64,000 nucleotides of DNA, taken from contig NC_086357.1 of assembly GCF_036324505.1 (NCBI RefSeq), forward strand, positions 24,705,293 through 24,769,292, in the 5' to 3' direction. The notes under the pieces are model-generated. The model made no database searches and was not told the origin of the DNA. It saw nothing but the letters and a program-made list of their open reading frames with translations. Both the position numbers and the translations under genes were made by a program. This DNA is from Eleginops maclovinus. Taxonomy: Eukaryota > Chordata > Actinopteri > Perciformes > Eleginopidae. Positions 1 to 10,692 of the stretch are shown piece by piece (position 1 is the first letter of the stretch; every line of letters starts with the position of its first letter).

Positions 1-540
1 AGGAACAATAAACAACCTTAATAATATGTTGTACTCAGTTGGTGCATTAGTCTTTGTCGTTGTCAGACATTTCGACAGACAGGGTCATGCATTTCTGTCA
101 TGACCTGTTATTACCTTTTATGATAATAATGCATATTTAATATCAGTTACAGTAGAGAGGTGTAACTTGGATTTAATTCCTCACCTTGCTGCAGTGATGT
201 ATAAGGGTACGTTAAGCTGTCCACATTTATGACCATTTCTTTTGTATATGTAGTGCCCTACTCATTTCTGTTTACATTTTCATTTAGAAAGAAATGAAAA
301 GGGTTATACGTATGTGTGTTTTGTTTCGTCACCACTAAGTTACAAGAAGAGTACATTCAGTGTCAGTTATTCGTTAAGTTATCATATTTCCTATGTTTTA
401 AAAGGAGGGAGAGGCAAAGTACGGAGAAGTTAAGACCAGAGGAAAAGGTCTTTATTTATTTTGGTTTACCAATGTTAAAATAAGCTAGAAGTACTGTTGT
501 GTGTTCGAGTGCCTGGGAGAAGAGCATGGAACACATTTCA
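1..540. other. intergenic, nothing recognised
   Basis: AT-rich unique-looking sequence. I see no coding exon, RNA gene or repeat with recognisable ends. Confidence 0.5.
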
Positions 541-857
541 GCAGTGGCTCAGTCAGTAGGGGCTTGGACTGGGAATCGTAGGGTCGCCGGTTCAAGTCGC
601 CGAACAGACTTGAAATATGGAAAGTGGACTGGTACTTGGAGAGGTCCCAGTTCACCTCCTATGCCCTGCTGTGGTGCCCTTGAGCAAGGCACCGGACACC
701 TCCAATCCCCCCTCCTCATTGCTCCCCGGGCGCTGCACAATAGCTGCCCACTGCTCCTAGTACTAGGATGGGTTAAATGCAGAGGACAAATTTCACTGTG
801 TGTGCTCTGCTGTGTGCATGTATGTGACTAATAAAGAGGGTTTCATCCTCCGAGTCT
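541..857 (+). repeat. tRNA-derived SINE, copy 1
   Basis: The head carries a pol III A-box-like stretch (TGGCTCAGTCAGTAGGG, from 545) and a B-box-like GGTTCAAGTC near 590, as in a tRNA. The body and tail end in a short A/T-rich LINE-like 3' end (AATAAAGAGGG, then TATC units). A closely similar copy lies at 31288-31597 and a diverged reverse copy at 26467-26650, which proves it is interspersed. The small open frame across it is not a gene. This copy keeps the better B box of the two good copies. Confidence 0.85.
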
Positions 858-3099
858 ATCTATCTTCTATTTGGTGACAAATTCACAAGACTATGCAAAA
901 CTGTGAGACTGTATGCTAACTGTAGCAACGGCTAAGTTAGCCTCATGTTTAGCTGCGTTGTCTGGAGTCCGGGTTTATTGTTTTAGAAGTTGAACAGTAT
1001 AGACGTAATCTTAAGAGACTCGTGTGCCTGCCGGTTGACAGAAGAAGGACATCGGGCCAACAGGAGGACTGCGCGGGATTGTTTCATCGGGGAGATACGT
1101 CTATGGATCGGCCGTGTGGAGGGAATATGAGCCCCATCGCAATCGCCAACAAGGGTACCATAACTGACTAAAATCCCGGGTACTTTTATTTCTTTTGTTT
1201 TGAACCGAGTCGTGGAATATGTGTTGTTGTTATTAAGTTGACATGTTATTAAAGTAAATTGTATACAGATTGACAATCATTTCAGGTAGAGTTCGGGTAT
1301 TTCTGTTAATGGAATATTTCTCTGATGGTAATCAGAGTGGGGGCTCTACAGCTGATATTTGGAGTTGCGTGGGAGATTTATTATTTTGCAGTATAGCAAC
1401 GGTTACCTGAGGGCTTTTAGTGACCAGTGAGAACCCTAAATAGGAGAGCTTATAGATCCCACCACAGCTCCTCCCATGCTCGTAGTACTGTCCTGGTTTA
1501 CTTAACCTGTCCTGAGCTAAGCGGTGGGAGGGCTACATATATTTGTACTGACCCATGGTTCCTGGAATCGAATGACTATTGTAATACTACAGAAAACATT
1601 GCTAAAGAAAATTACTGAACAAATAAGTCATTGGAAACGGCAGAAATGAACAATTATTGATCTGTATTTTTCGGTTTTATCTGGGCTTGATAAAACAAGA
1701 CTGGGCATTCAGTTGGTTAAAATGTTTCATCATGACATGGGATTTTTTACTTCCATTTATTTGTCACCAGTTATCTGTACACAGCTTAACCTAATTAAAG
1801 TAATTGGGGAATTCACCAAACTAAATACACCTAATGCAATATTTGTTTTCTAATCAAATCTGATAATTATCTACGTATACAGTGGAGCTGCTCGGCTTGG
1901 AAAGAATAACTAATTGCACTATATATAAAAATGTAATGTATAGGAATATCTAAACCCCAAGTAAAGTATCCGCTGAGGTAAAGTCAGGAGCAACACAAGC
2001 TCCATCATAAGGTGTACCTCCAAGGGTTTCACTCAGATGTGTAGATTCCTTTTCTTTTCTTTAATCACAGGTTGAGAGGCAGTAAAGGACCGAGATGGAT
2101 GGAGCGCAGCATACAGTTCAAAGGTGCGGCAAACAAGGATAAATGATCGGTGCAAGGGTGAAAAAAAGACTGGAGTCCAATCAATCTCTATTGTGACTGT
2201 ATACAAAACATTGCATGATGACTACCGGTATATGTTTGGGATTTGAAATACATTAAATAACTCTGAGCAAGGTTTCCACGCAGCCATTAACAATCCAACA
2301 TGAAGTGCATTTGGATTGTTCTTTATGTATAATTTAAAACAGTGGTTCTGCAATTGGCAGCTACCATGTGATTTGGATATCATAAAATTGCAATTGCACT
2401 TTCCTTCGCTATTTTCAGTCCAGTACAAAATGTGAAATATAAAATTGAATACACTTATCAATTCACTTTGTCAGGCGAAGTTCCTGGTCAAGGTAAAAAA
2501 GCTCTCACATAAAAATATGTCATTATTTATGAATTAATCAAACAAGATATCAAAATTAAACCTTTATCTTACATTTTTTAAGATATTCAAATAGCTCTTA
2601 AATCTGAAGGGCATTAACAGAGTTGTTTTACGTTGCACAAGTTGGACCAAGTCACGATGATGTTGCAATTTGCGATATGATTCACAATGTTTGATGGTTG
2701 GATTATTTCCGCATCATTATTGTCATCATCATTGACAAATATATAGAACCACAGGGTTGTGATTTGTAGGCTGGGATGTCTCTGAACTTTGCAATTCTTC
2801 ATTCAAAATGAAATTTAAAAATCACATATTTAGCCTTTAACAAATGCTGTGCTTCCTGCAAGTTGAATATTGCACAAATATTCAACACAAGGCAATAAAG
2901 TGCTGTCCAAACATTATAGTGTGGCATTTAAAAGTCATTAAAAAGCAAAGTGAATAAATAAACATAAACAAAGCTTGTATAGAATAACACTGGTATAAAA
3001 ATACAGAACAGGAGAAAGTGAGGAAAAACATCAAATATTAAATAAACTTTAATGTATTTTTGATCCCTAACGAATGACTCATTGGGAGTCAGTGTAGCG
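858..3099. other. intergenic, nothing recognised
   Basis: AT-rich non-coding sequence with only short chance open frames. No splice-site-bounded exon with recognisable protein content was seen on either strand. Confidence 0.5.
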
Positions 3100-3420
3100 C
3101 TGGTGAGTCAACACATGTAAAAATGTTCAGAAGTAGCTGTGAGATGCTAATGCTGCCATTGCCATCAGCGTTCACCTGAAACTTGAATAGAGCAGATGTG
3201 GGCAGACGTTTAAAAGAAGAAAACCCTGCTCGGGTGAATATACTCGCTGTCTGCCTCCCTCATGTGACACCTGTTCATTTGAAAGTTAATTCTCTTTGAT
3301 TTCATGTACGGCCGTCCTGCTCTCTGCCTGCGTCTCTAATTAAGATCCTTGTGCTGCAGCGCTAATGTTAATTCACAGGTGTCTGCTGCCTGCCAGTCAC
3401 CATGGAAACCTCAAGGTATG
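3100..3420. promoter_or_regulatory. candidate non-coding regulatory block
   Basis: This stretch is less AT-rich than its surroundings. It carries two TAAT-type homeodomain cores, several CACCTG/CAGGTG E-boxes, and an RFX X-box-like GTCACCATGGAAAC at 3396-3409 (12 of 14 to the symmetric consensus). The motifs are seen in the sequence; enhancer activity is inference and needs cross-species alignment. Confidence 0.25.
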
Positions 3421-4578
3421 CCGCCTATTCTGTATCACGCTTTGACATGTTGTTTTTTTTGTGCTACGCCCCTTATCAAGACTGATTTATCCGGACCACA
3501 AACAATGTTCGCTGCAGCCTGCCGCTGATTTCTGCTGAACAGGAAATTGAGTGTGGAGATCTACACCTGCATTCTGGGTAGTAAAGAATCCATAGAGACT
3601 AGCTGCACATATATTTACATAGTATTACAGTATACACTATTTATTCTTGTGTAGTTTTTCAGCCCACTGTTAAAATCTTGTTTGTCTTTTTGTTTGCTGT
3701 ACCAACGAAACACTGTGCCGCCATGCAGAGGGTATACAAGAGGTCATGTGACTATTTCCAAGTCTTGTCGTCACTGTGAGGTTACCAGGAAATAGTACAG
3801 CACATACATATAAGATTTTAACCGTTGACATGTTAACAAACTTAAGAGCTAATTGAGTCCTGATGCACTCTGACGCTGACAACGTCTGAGGACTCATTCT
3901 CAATCATTGAGTCCCTCTCTGGTTACCTTTTATATTGATTGCACAATTTTGTCTTATATAAATAGCAGAATTACATGAAATACTTTTGCATTTGAATGAA
4001 AGCAAAGAGCCTCTTTCACCGTAGCTCGTGGACAAGTGTCGATCGTTGACTTTTGAAAAAAAAAAGGGGAAGTGCAGAAGACACACACTATGGTCTCAAT
4101 CAATGTAGCCTGAGTGGATTAAGAGGAACAGCTTTAGGTTTCTCAGAATCAGCATCACAAACAACATGACGTGGTCATTACACAACTCCTTCTTTGAGAA
4201 ACAAACACCTCTGTATTTAGAAAGGAGCAAAAGTAGGCAGAGTTTCAAAGACAAGTTCTTTGAGAAGGAATAGAAAGCCCCCTGGCTGGAAACACCATAA
4301 ACAGACACATGGCTCTTAAAAACCACCCAGAAGGAACCAATGTGCCGAGCATCGGGGATATCAGTGAAGTGCCTCTGCATAGCCCAAAGAATATTAAAGA
4401 CCTCATGACACGTGGAAAATAAAGTAATATACATACACACATTGAAAGTACACATACAAAATAGTCACTTGAAGTTGGTTTTAATCATTATGATAGAGAA
4501 ATTGAGTTTGTACGGCCTTTTAAAAGTGCGATTTTTGCGATCTGCTACCGACCTTCCTATTAGTCAGTCACATGACCT

Positions 4579-4598
4579 ATGACGTACACTCCGGAACG
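4579..4598 (+). repeat. left terminal inverted repeat, with CRE- and ETS-like motifs
   Basis: This 20-bp sequence contains TGACGTA (CRE-like) and CCGGAA (ETS core). It lies 62 bp upstream of the ATG of the acidic exon. Its inverted partner is at 6017-6036. Confidence 0.6.
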
Positions 4599-4660
4599 GC
4601 TCCTTGGTCAAGACACTATCCCACCTGTCACTCACGACTATCCTGACACCTGTCAACAAC

Positions 4661-4908
4661 ATGGATTCTGACAACTCCGATTCATCCTCGGATCCTGACA
4701 CATTTTTCGAAGTGGCAGAGTCCGACCCAATGCTGGAGGACAATGTGAGGGGCGTTATGCCCTATAGATACGAGCCATACTTGGATGAGTTGGAGCCACA
4801 GGGTTCTACGGAAAGTTCGGATGGCGAGGCAGAAGGCGCTGTTGGTGGTGCTGCTGTGGCAGACGGTCGGATGCCTATGGATTTTGGCAGACTACAGCAC
4901 GTGGAATG
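4661..4908 (+). CDS. first exon of a P2X7-C-like / YqaJ-family element protein (partial)
   Basis: The exon starts with MDSDNSDSSSDPD and is strongly acidic and Ser-rich. It contains MPYRYEPYLDE, a motif typical of fish proteins annotated as P2X purinoceptor 7-like. It ends with RLQHVE plus two bases (TG) of a Trp codon before a GTAACT donor at 4909. In that family the motif R-L-x-N-x-E-W is followed by C-x-C-G-x-C, so the next exon should begin with zinc-binding cysteines; I do not find it here. The reading frame could extend upstream through non-ATG codons, and the ATG at 4661 is chosen because it starts the acidic domain. The exon is intact but the gene is incomplete. The family call is from pattern memory, so moderate confidence. 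Confidence 0.5.
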
Positions 4909-5517
4909 GTAACTTCCTTCTTGTTCACTTTTCTGACAATGAACACTCCGTAAGATATTGTACTTTGTAATATCCACCACAACCAGCGTTTGCACCAGCG
5001 AGCATGTGTGTGTGCAGTCTGCCTCCTCACCTCCCAGAATTAGCCAAATAGTCACCATTACTAGCCTACAGATCGCAAAGGGCCATTGTTGTTTCCCGGT
5101 GCTTGTCATAGTCTTAATCTTTATTTAGTTATGTTATTTTTTTTGAGAGCGATGAAAATACCAATTAGGTCTACTATATTAGTTTGCCCTGCGTCATACT
5201 CATACAGTAGCCTATGCTATAACCCAGTAGTAGCCTATGCTATAACCTAGCTCCTGACCAGTGGCCATCCTTCCGCGATTAGGCTAGTTCTACGTCGGCT
5301 TGAGACTTGACTTTTTGCTAACACTCTGAGGTGAACTTAGCTGAATAGCTAAAGCACTTAGCACTAGTAGCCAGCTGAGCTGAAGTGTTCAGAGCTAGCG
5401 CCAACTTCAACTATGAAGAACCACCGCAAGCTGTTTACACAGTGCCAAACACTCATTCCTTTGCATTTCATTTCCCTTCCATTATTAAAATATAGTCCAA
5501 AATAAGAAGGTACGTAC

Positions 5518-5898
5518 CTCCAATCTCTGCCTTTTCTCCAGAGCATGAGACCTCCGGCTCTTGACGTCGCCGTTCGCCCCCGGGGCTAACCTCGAGCTTG
5601 TCCCTCGATGAAATATACGCGGAACCGAATTGGGCAGCAAAACCTTCTTCAGACGAACATCAATACCAAGCTGCTCCTTCAGAGCGGGGATCGAGTCGTA
5701 GCACTCCTCTTCAAAATGCGCTGAGCAAAGTACAGACGACGAGCTTGGCTTCCATACTGTTCCTTTCGGACCAGCTCTTGTCCTACAAACTTGTTGCGTC
5801 CAGAGTTCACACAAAGCAGGGTCTTTCGGAAACCGATGAAGGGTAAAACCGTTCTCCCTGGTGTTTGAACAATACGCTGCAACACACCGCTCAGGCAT
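5518..5898 (-). CDS. THAP zinc-finger domain exon (partial gene)
   Basis: The N-terminus MPERCVAAYCSN begins the THAP C2CH zinc finger: Cys5 and Cys10, then the distal Cys-x2-His in CSAHF at about residues 57-60. The HRFPKDP motif (about 22-28) and the final PRIF (about 91-94) are THAP hallmarks. After residue 94 the sequence becomes basic and ends at GAG followed by a strong donor GTACGT (5517-5512). THAP domains bind DNA in transposases and in THAP-family regulators. No downstream exon is seen between 5517 and the left inverted repeat, so the rest is lost or unrecognisable. It converges with the acidic exon at 4661-4908, and the two probably belong to one mobile element. A functional host THAP gene is less likely for lack of further exons. 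Confidence 0.7.
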
Positions 5899-6016
5899 GT
5901 TCTCAACAAAAATATTAAGAACAAAACTTTAAAGATGCTAAAACTGCGAGTACGACTTACTGTGACTAGAAATGATCAAGGTCAAGGGTGGCAGCAGGTG
6001 CAATCAGGTCTAAAAG

Positions 6017-6036
6017 CGTTCCGGAGCATACGTCAT
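6017..6036 (-). repeat. right terminal inverted repeat, with CRE- and ETS-like motifs
   Basis: Inverted partner of 4579-4598, differing at two positions. On the minus strand it lies 118 bp upstream of the THAP start codon and keeps the TGACGTA and CCGGAA motifs. Confidence 0.6.
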
Positions 6037-9000
6037 CTTTATGTTGGAACGTTGTCAAGACACTGGCCTGTGGATTTCAGTGGCTTGCGTACAAATTTCG
6101 AAAATAACAGAGAACCGGGCATATTTATCACAATTATGTATTTCAAATCGAAAATAAAAGTTATTTTAGACTAAATAAAAAAAGGTAGTCTCTAGGTGTC
6201 ATGAGGTCTTTAAAAGACAATATCCAGCGCAGTCACAGCCTGTTTATCCTGCTTCTGTGTGGCAAGCACAGAAGTATCCTCTGTTTTACCACAAGAGCCG
6301 TTGTTATCCTCAGGCTGAAAGACTCCTCAATTCATCCTCGGTGACATCTTTTGTACTGACTGCAGCTTACATTTCAATGTGCAACCCTGTGTTGCAAAAG
6401 ATGATGATAGATTACTCTTGAAATATGTGATATAATATGAGATATGGAGGGAGATGTGAAGATCAAAGAGTGCCATGTGCGTTTGTTGATAAGGACATTG
6501 TGTCAGGATTTTGTCACTGAATAATTTGCCGCATTAATAGAGAACAAACAGTACAGTTCCCTCGATATCGTCCTAATATGACGAGAGATTGGGGAGGAAA
6601 AGAGCCCGAGCTTTGTCTACGGGGTGTTGATTGCTAGTTAATGAAACTGCTTTTATTTTCCAAATGTTCTATTTCCCATTGAATCACAAAGGTTGAGGCT
6701 ATTCTACCTCCATAATAAAAGTCAATAGAAGTTGACTTTGTGCTTTCTTTTATGAATCAGGGATTAATCATAGGGGGTGCAATATTTTCTATTCAATCCA
6801 TCTCTTTTTCAAGAGTGATCTGGCCCAGGCGGCACCACAAACAGACAACAGTCAGACACTACACATGCATGAGCACAGTGTTAATATTTAAAAACTGTCA
6901 TAATGCAAACAAAAAAAGGTAACATTTTGAAAAGACTGCAGGAAGAGATCAATCAAGAGCAATCACATCGACCAGAAGTGCTTTGTTCTCAAATCTTTTG
7001 AATGGACTCCCTCTTAGTAATCAGCTCTGATAACATCATGTTCTTTTGTTCCAAGCAAAAAGGGAGAACTGATTTATAGTAAATGTTTTTTCTGCACCAA
7101 CATCGAGGATCAACAGCTACAGAATATCAGGGGAGCACGGGCTGCACATATAAGAAGGAACCAGTGGTGTACATGGTTTTCACACCCAATAGTAAAACAT
7201 ACAGCACAATGGTAAACTGTATCCTATTTTTTGGGGGCACTGGCCAGATGCATAAACTGGAGAATCCACTGAAAAAAAGTCGCATAATTCAAATGTGTTC
7301 TCGCCTGGAGGGAGAAACGAAAGGAAACTAAGGTCAGCTTGAGGTTCAAATAACAGGCTCTCTCAAATCCGTTGTTATGTCCTAGAAGAGTATGGAAACT
7401 ACTCTCACATTGGAGAGGCTAAAACTGATAGTCAACTATTTCCAATCCATTTTATTGATACAACAGACTTGCATCTTTAAAATCCAAAATAAAATGTGAA
7501 CCCTTTTCCCATCTATCGTCTGAATGAATATAAAACTCATTAGAGAAGATCATTACCCTCATTGTTCATGTCGGGATATAGTCTCATGAGGCCATCATTA
7601 TAGATATTCAGTTGAATCATTAAAAACTGACTGATAAAGATGAAGTGTTATTAGGCTTTGTTGAAACTCATCCATCAATATTAATTGTGGTTTTCCAAAA
7701 TATTCATCAACATCACTGTGTTTCCGATATCACTGATGGACATTTTTCACTATTTGACAACATTTAAATGAATAACTGATCAATGCATTTACAGATGTGA
7801 TGTGATTTGTGAAAACGAGCCCAGGGCAGCTATGGCTCAGGAGTTAGATGGTCTTTATTATACCCCTTTCCATCTCGTCCTCAAATTAGAAGATTGGTGT
7901 TGGTTTGATCTCCAAGTAGATACTGCACTGCCTGTGTATGAATGCGTTTCGCACCAGAAAAGAGTCAAATAAATGCAGTCAATGTATTATCACATGCTCA
8001 ATCTTGCGTGCAGCAACTTGTTCCTACACCAGCGGACCTCTAGAGTAATTACACGGACTCCCTGCGTCCTATAGCTGACTCAAAATGCTTGGAAAATGTT
8101 TTTTGCTGCAACAATGACCACCCAGTGCTTCTCAATTCTCCCGTTTACCTGTGCCAAATGCCCCCTGGGTTGCTGTAGTAACACGGACAGTGTGAATTTG
8201 ACAGCCCAGTTTTTTAAGCCATCTAACAGAGTTAAGAGCTGAAGTGCCTCCTGTGATCAGAGCAGTGGAGAAACCCGCGGTTCTGGGGGTTGAGGGGTCG
8301 GAAAATTTCACCGGTTAGGGGCCACACCGAGCTGACATAGACAGGGTCATTAGAGGTCGGACAACAAAGGAGCAGCCACTGATCATTACGGCACTGGCTG
8401 CCAGGTGATATCCTCCTCTGTAGCCTAAGGGCCTTTGTCCATATAGTCTTTTCTTTTCTCCACATTTAAGAGCCTGCCAAAGACTTTCCTTAAAGATAAA
8501 GCCTATAGTTAGGGCTCTGTCAGGCTTGCCTTGACCCAGTTATAAGTTATGCTGCTCTAGGCTTAGACATCTCTGCTGCATCCCATATTAAAGCCATAGA
8601 GGATGCATCCAACAACAAGCTTACGTAAGGGTGGTTATAAACTGCTTGAACGGGCAACCTATACAGCCTACATTGTTCCTGGAGGAGTGCAAATTAGCCA
8701 CACCTGAATTAAATACAATGAGAATCAATACTAAATAATGTGCTACTTCTGTCTTGACAGAAAACGTTGTCTGAAAATGTTCTTGAAACTGGACTCTTAA
8801 AGCAAAGAGCACGAAAGAGCCATCGGTCTAAACACTGATGTAACGGATGTGCTGGCCCCGCAATTTACTTATGTGTGTAGTTACCGTTGCTAAGCTATAA
8901 TTGGTCAATCAATGTTAAGTGAAGAGTCATTTCTGACAGAGAGACCACAGAACCTGCAGACACGGTACACCAAAACAAACCAGTGATAAATTGCAGATGC

Positions 9001-9341
9001 ACCACTGAGTTACAGAGATATTTTGAGGGTTGGAGATTATACAAGGACGTTAAAGCCTGTGTTTTCAACCTTTCAAGGAAAACACAGAAAACATATGTAT
9101 GCATTACATGTTTTTTTAAGGCGACAAAGATAAAAGAATCCAAATAAGTATAATTCGTAAAGAAAAGAGAAATCTTTTTTTTTTATTCTATTCTGTAAAG
9201 CATCTCAAAACGGCCCTGCTGACTGGCTCTCAAAGCAGCTGTAAAGTAAAGGATGCGAGTTGTGTGTGTGGTGACCCGCAGTATTCAAAAAACAGCACGA
9301 GTGGAAAATGGCAGAGGGAGGGCAAAAAGGGTAGAACAAGT
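6037..9341. other. intergenic, nothing recognised
   Basis: Mostly AT-rich sequence. Short open frames such as 7083-7331 and 8232-8465 have no recognisable protein content or neighbouring exons. No repeat with defined ends was seen. Confidence 0.45.
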
Positions 9342-9401
9342 TTCTTCAAATCCGAAGTGTTCCCATACTCTCTTGTATGGGAACACTTCGGATTTGAAGA
9401 A
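9342..9401. repeat. perfect 27-bp inverted repeat with 6-bp loop
   Basis: The arms at 9342-9368 and 9375-9401 are exact reverse complements; the loop is TCTCTT (9369-9374). The right arm codes for V-W-E-H-F-G-F-E-E of a BED-finger relic, so the left arm is a local inverted duplication of that coding segment. A transcript would fold into a fully paired 60-nt hairpin. Confidence 0.85.
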
Positions 9402-9500
9402 TCCGACGAGGCACAGCGCCACACAATGTGCTACAAAGTGATATCTGCGCCCCTTGACAACACAACAAACGTATTCAATCACTGGTTTGATTGCTGTCAA
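9372..9500 (+). pseudogene. BED zinc-finger fragment of a hAT/ZBED-type transposase
   Basis: The plus frame from 9375 reads V-W-E-H-F-G-F-E-E, then MCYKVISAPLDNTTNVFNHW. This matches the BED-finger pattern (aromatic W..FGF start, C-x-x-C knuckle, N-T-T-N-L/V-F-N-H). The first knuckle cysteine position appears to be Thr, and the final His spacing is disturbed (H-W-F-D-C-C), so the finger is degenerate. No DDE/hAT catalytic or dimerisation domain follows. It is a relic of a hAT-family transposon or of a ZBED-like gene; the 27-bp inverted duplication interrupts its start. Confidence 0.55.
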
Positions 9501-10170
9501 GTTATCCAGATGTTAAGATTCAGATTCAGCTCTGCCCAAACTTGAAAACGGCTTGTTCAACACAAATAATGCAAGGGGACAACTCTGTTCTGTTCTGGTG
9601 ATTTATTTTCTTTCAGATTGATGGCACAAAGTGAAATTCCAGAGGAAGAATAGGTTGATAACCTTTAAGAAACAAAAGTATGCATCAGTACGCATCAATA
9701 ATGATCATTAAACTAAACATCTCATTTAAATTCAAAACAGATCAAAATCAAACAGAAAACCGCAAACAAATGATTCTTTCAAACTAAATATTTGAAGTCC
9801 ATACCAGTTGCGTCTGTGGTTGAACATGAGCTGTCAGTAGGCTGAGGAGACCGAGCAAAGAGGGCTCGCCGAGCTAACTCCAAACATTTTATACTCATGC
9901 TTGATTAGAGGTGTGCAGGTGAAATCGGTCCCTCCACAAACATGGGTTGCATCCTGTCTGTTGGGTGTCTGGGTGAGCTCTCTCTGCCCCCTTCAGGCCT
10001 GGAGTTCCTCCACAGATACTGGTCCTATGCTCACACTTGTTTGACGCCACAATTGCTTTTGTTTGAGTACCATGCAGGAATTACAGTTTGTGACGGATCA
10101 TCCCTGGACAGGGGTCGGTAGCGAGGATAAAGAGCAGTGGTCATCTCTCTGTATTAAATACATTTGAAGA
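9501..10170. other. intergenic, nothing recognised
   Basis: No recognisable exon or repeat in this non-coding stretch. Confidence 0.45.
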
Positions 10171-10692
10171 TACACTGCCTGGCCAAAAAAAAGTTCACAC
10201 TCTAATATTCGTTGGACCGCCTTTAGCTTTGATCCCGGCACGCATTTGCTGTGGCATCGTTTTACAAGCTTCTGCAACGTCACAACATTTATTTCTGTCT
10301 TGCATTAATTCTTCGCCAAGATCTTGTATTGAGGACGGGAGATTCGGACCACTGCGCAAAGTCTTCTCCAGCACATCCCAAAGATTCTCAATCGGGTTCA
10401 GGTCTGGACTCTGTGGGGGCCAATCCATGTGTGAAAATGATGTCTCGTGCTCCCTGAACCACTGTTTCACAATTTGAGCCCGATGGATCCTGGCATTGTC
10501 CTCTTGGAACATGCCCGTGCCATCAGGGAAGAAGAAATCCATTGATGGAATAACCTGGTCCTTCAGTATATTCAGGTAGTCAGCTGACCTCATTCTTTGG
10601 GCACATTGCTGAACCTAGACCAGACCAACTGCAGCAACCCCAGATCATAGCACTGCCCCCACAGTGACCTTTTTTTTTGACCGGGCAGTGTA
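10171..10692 (-). mobile_element. Tc1/mariner transposon, internally deleted
   Basis: The element is bounded by TA dinucleotides at 10171-10172 and 10691-10692 (the expected Tc1 target duplication). It has terminal repeats CACTGCCTGGCCAAAAAAAA on the left and its near-complement (TTTTTTTTTGACCGGGCAGTG) on the right. The full element should be about 1.2-1.6 kb or more; this one is 522 bp and retains only the C-terminal part of the transposase next to the left end. The N-terminal DNA-binding domain and the first catalytic Asp are missing. Confidence 0.9.
10195..10593 (-). pseudogene. Tc1-type transposase, C-terminal fragment
   Basis: The frame reads [16 protein letters not shown], then FQEDNARIH with the second catalytic Asp, then [15 protein letters not shown] with the D/E-region third acidic residue (DD34E type), and ends in GGPTNIRV close to the terminal repeat. 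Just upstream on minus, a +1-shifted frame encodes G-S-A-M-I-W-G-C-C-S-W, the preceding conserved segment. So there is a frameshift and an in-frame stop before MRSADYL, and everything further N-terminal is deleted. The protein cannot be active. Confidence 0.9.

Larger units (their letters stand above)
4579..6036. mobile_element. THAP / P2X7-C-like composite DNA element, probably internally deleted
   Basis: Two inverted 20-bp ends, ATGACGTACACTCCGGAACG at 4579-4598 and the complement of ATGACGTATGCTCCGGAACG at 6017-6036, match at 18 of 20 positions. Between them two first exons point inwards: an acidic P2X7-C-like exon on plus (4661-4908) and a THAP zinc-finger exon on minus (5518-5898). Both stop at splice donors, with only about 0.6 kb between them and no recognisable downstream exons, so the copy looks internally deleted. 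THAP domains are widespread in eukaryotic DNA transposases. The ISL2EU-type assignment (elements said to carry THAP and YqaJ-nuclease proteins with 2-bp target duplications) is inference. AT occurs at both outer edges, with CT just outside on both sides, so the target duplication is ambiguous. The alternative is two degraded host retro-domesticated genes. Confidence 0.55.

Noticed and set aside
545..615. tRNA gene
   Set aside because: A- and B-box-like sequences are present but no clean cloverleaf or anticodon arm; the same ~310-bp unit recurs with a LINE-like tail, so it is a SINE.
4762..5109. 115-codon minus-strand open frame
   Set aside because: Antisense to the acidic exon and its following intron; no recognisable domain.
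9342..9401. microRNA precursor
   Set aside because: The stem is perfectly paired over 27 bp with a 6-nt loop, and one arm is transposase coding sequence; real precursors have bulges and larger loops. Kept as an inverted repeat.
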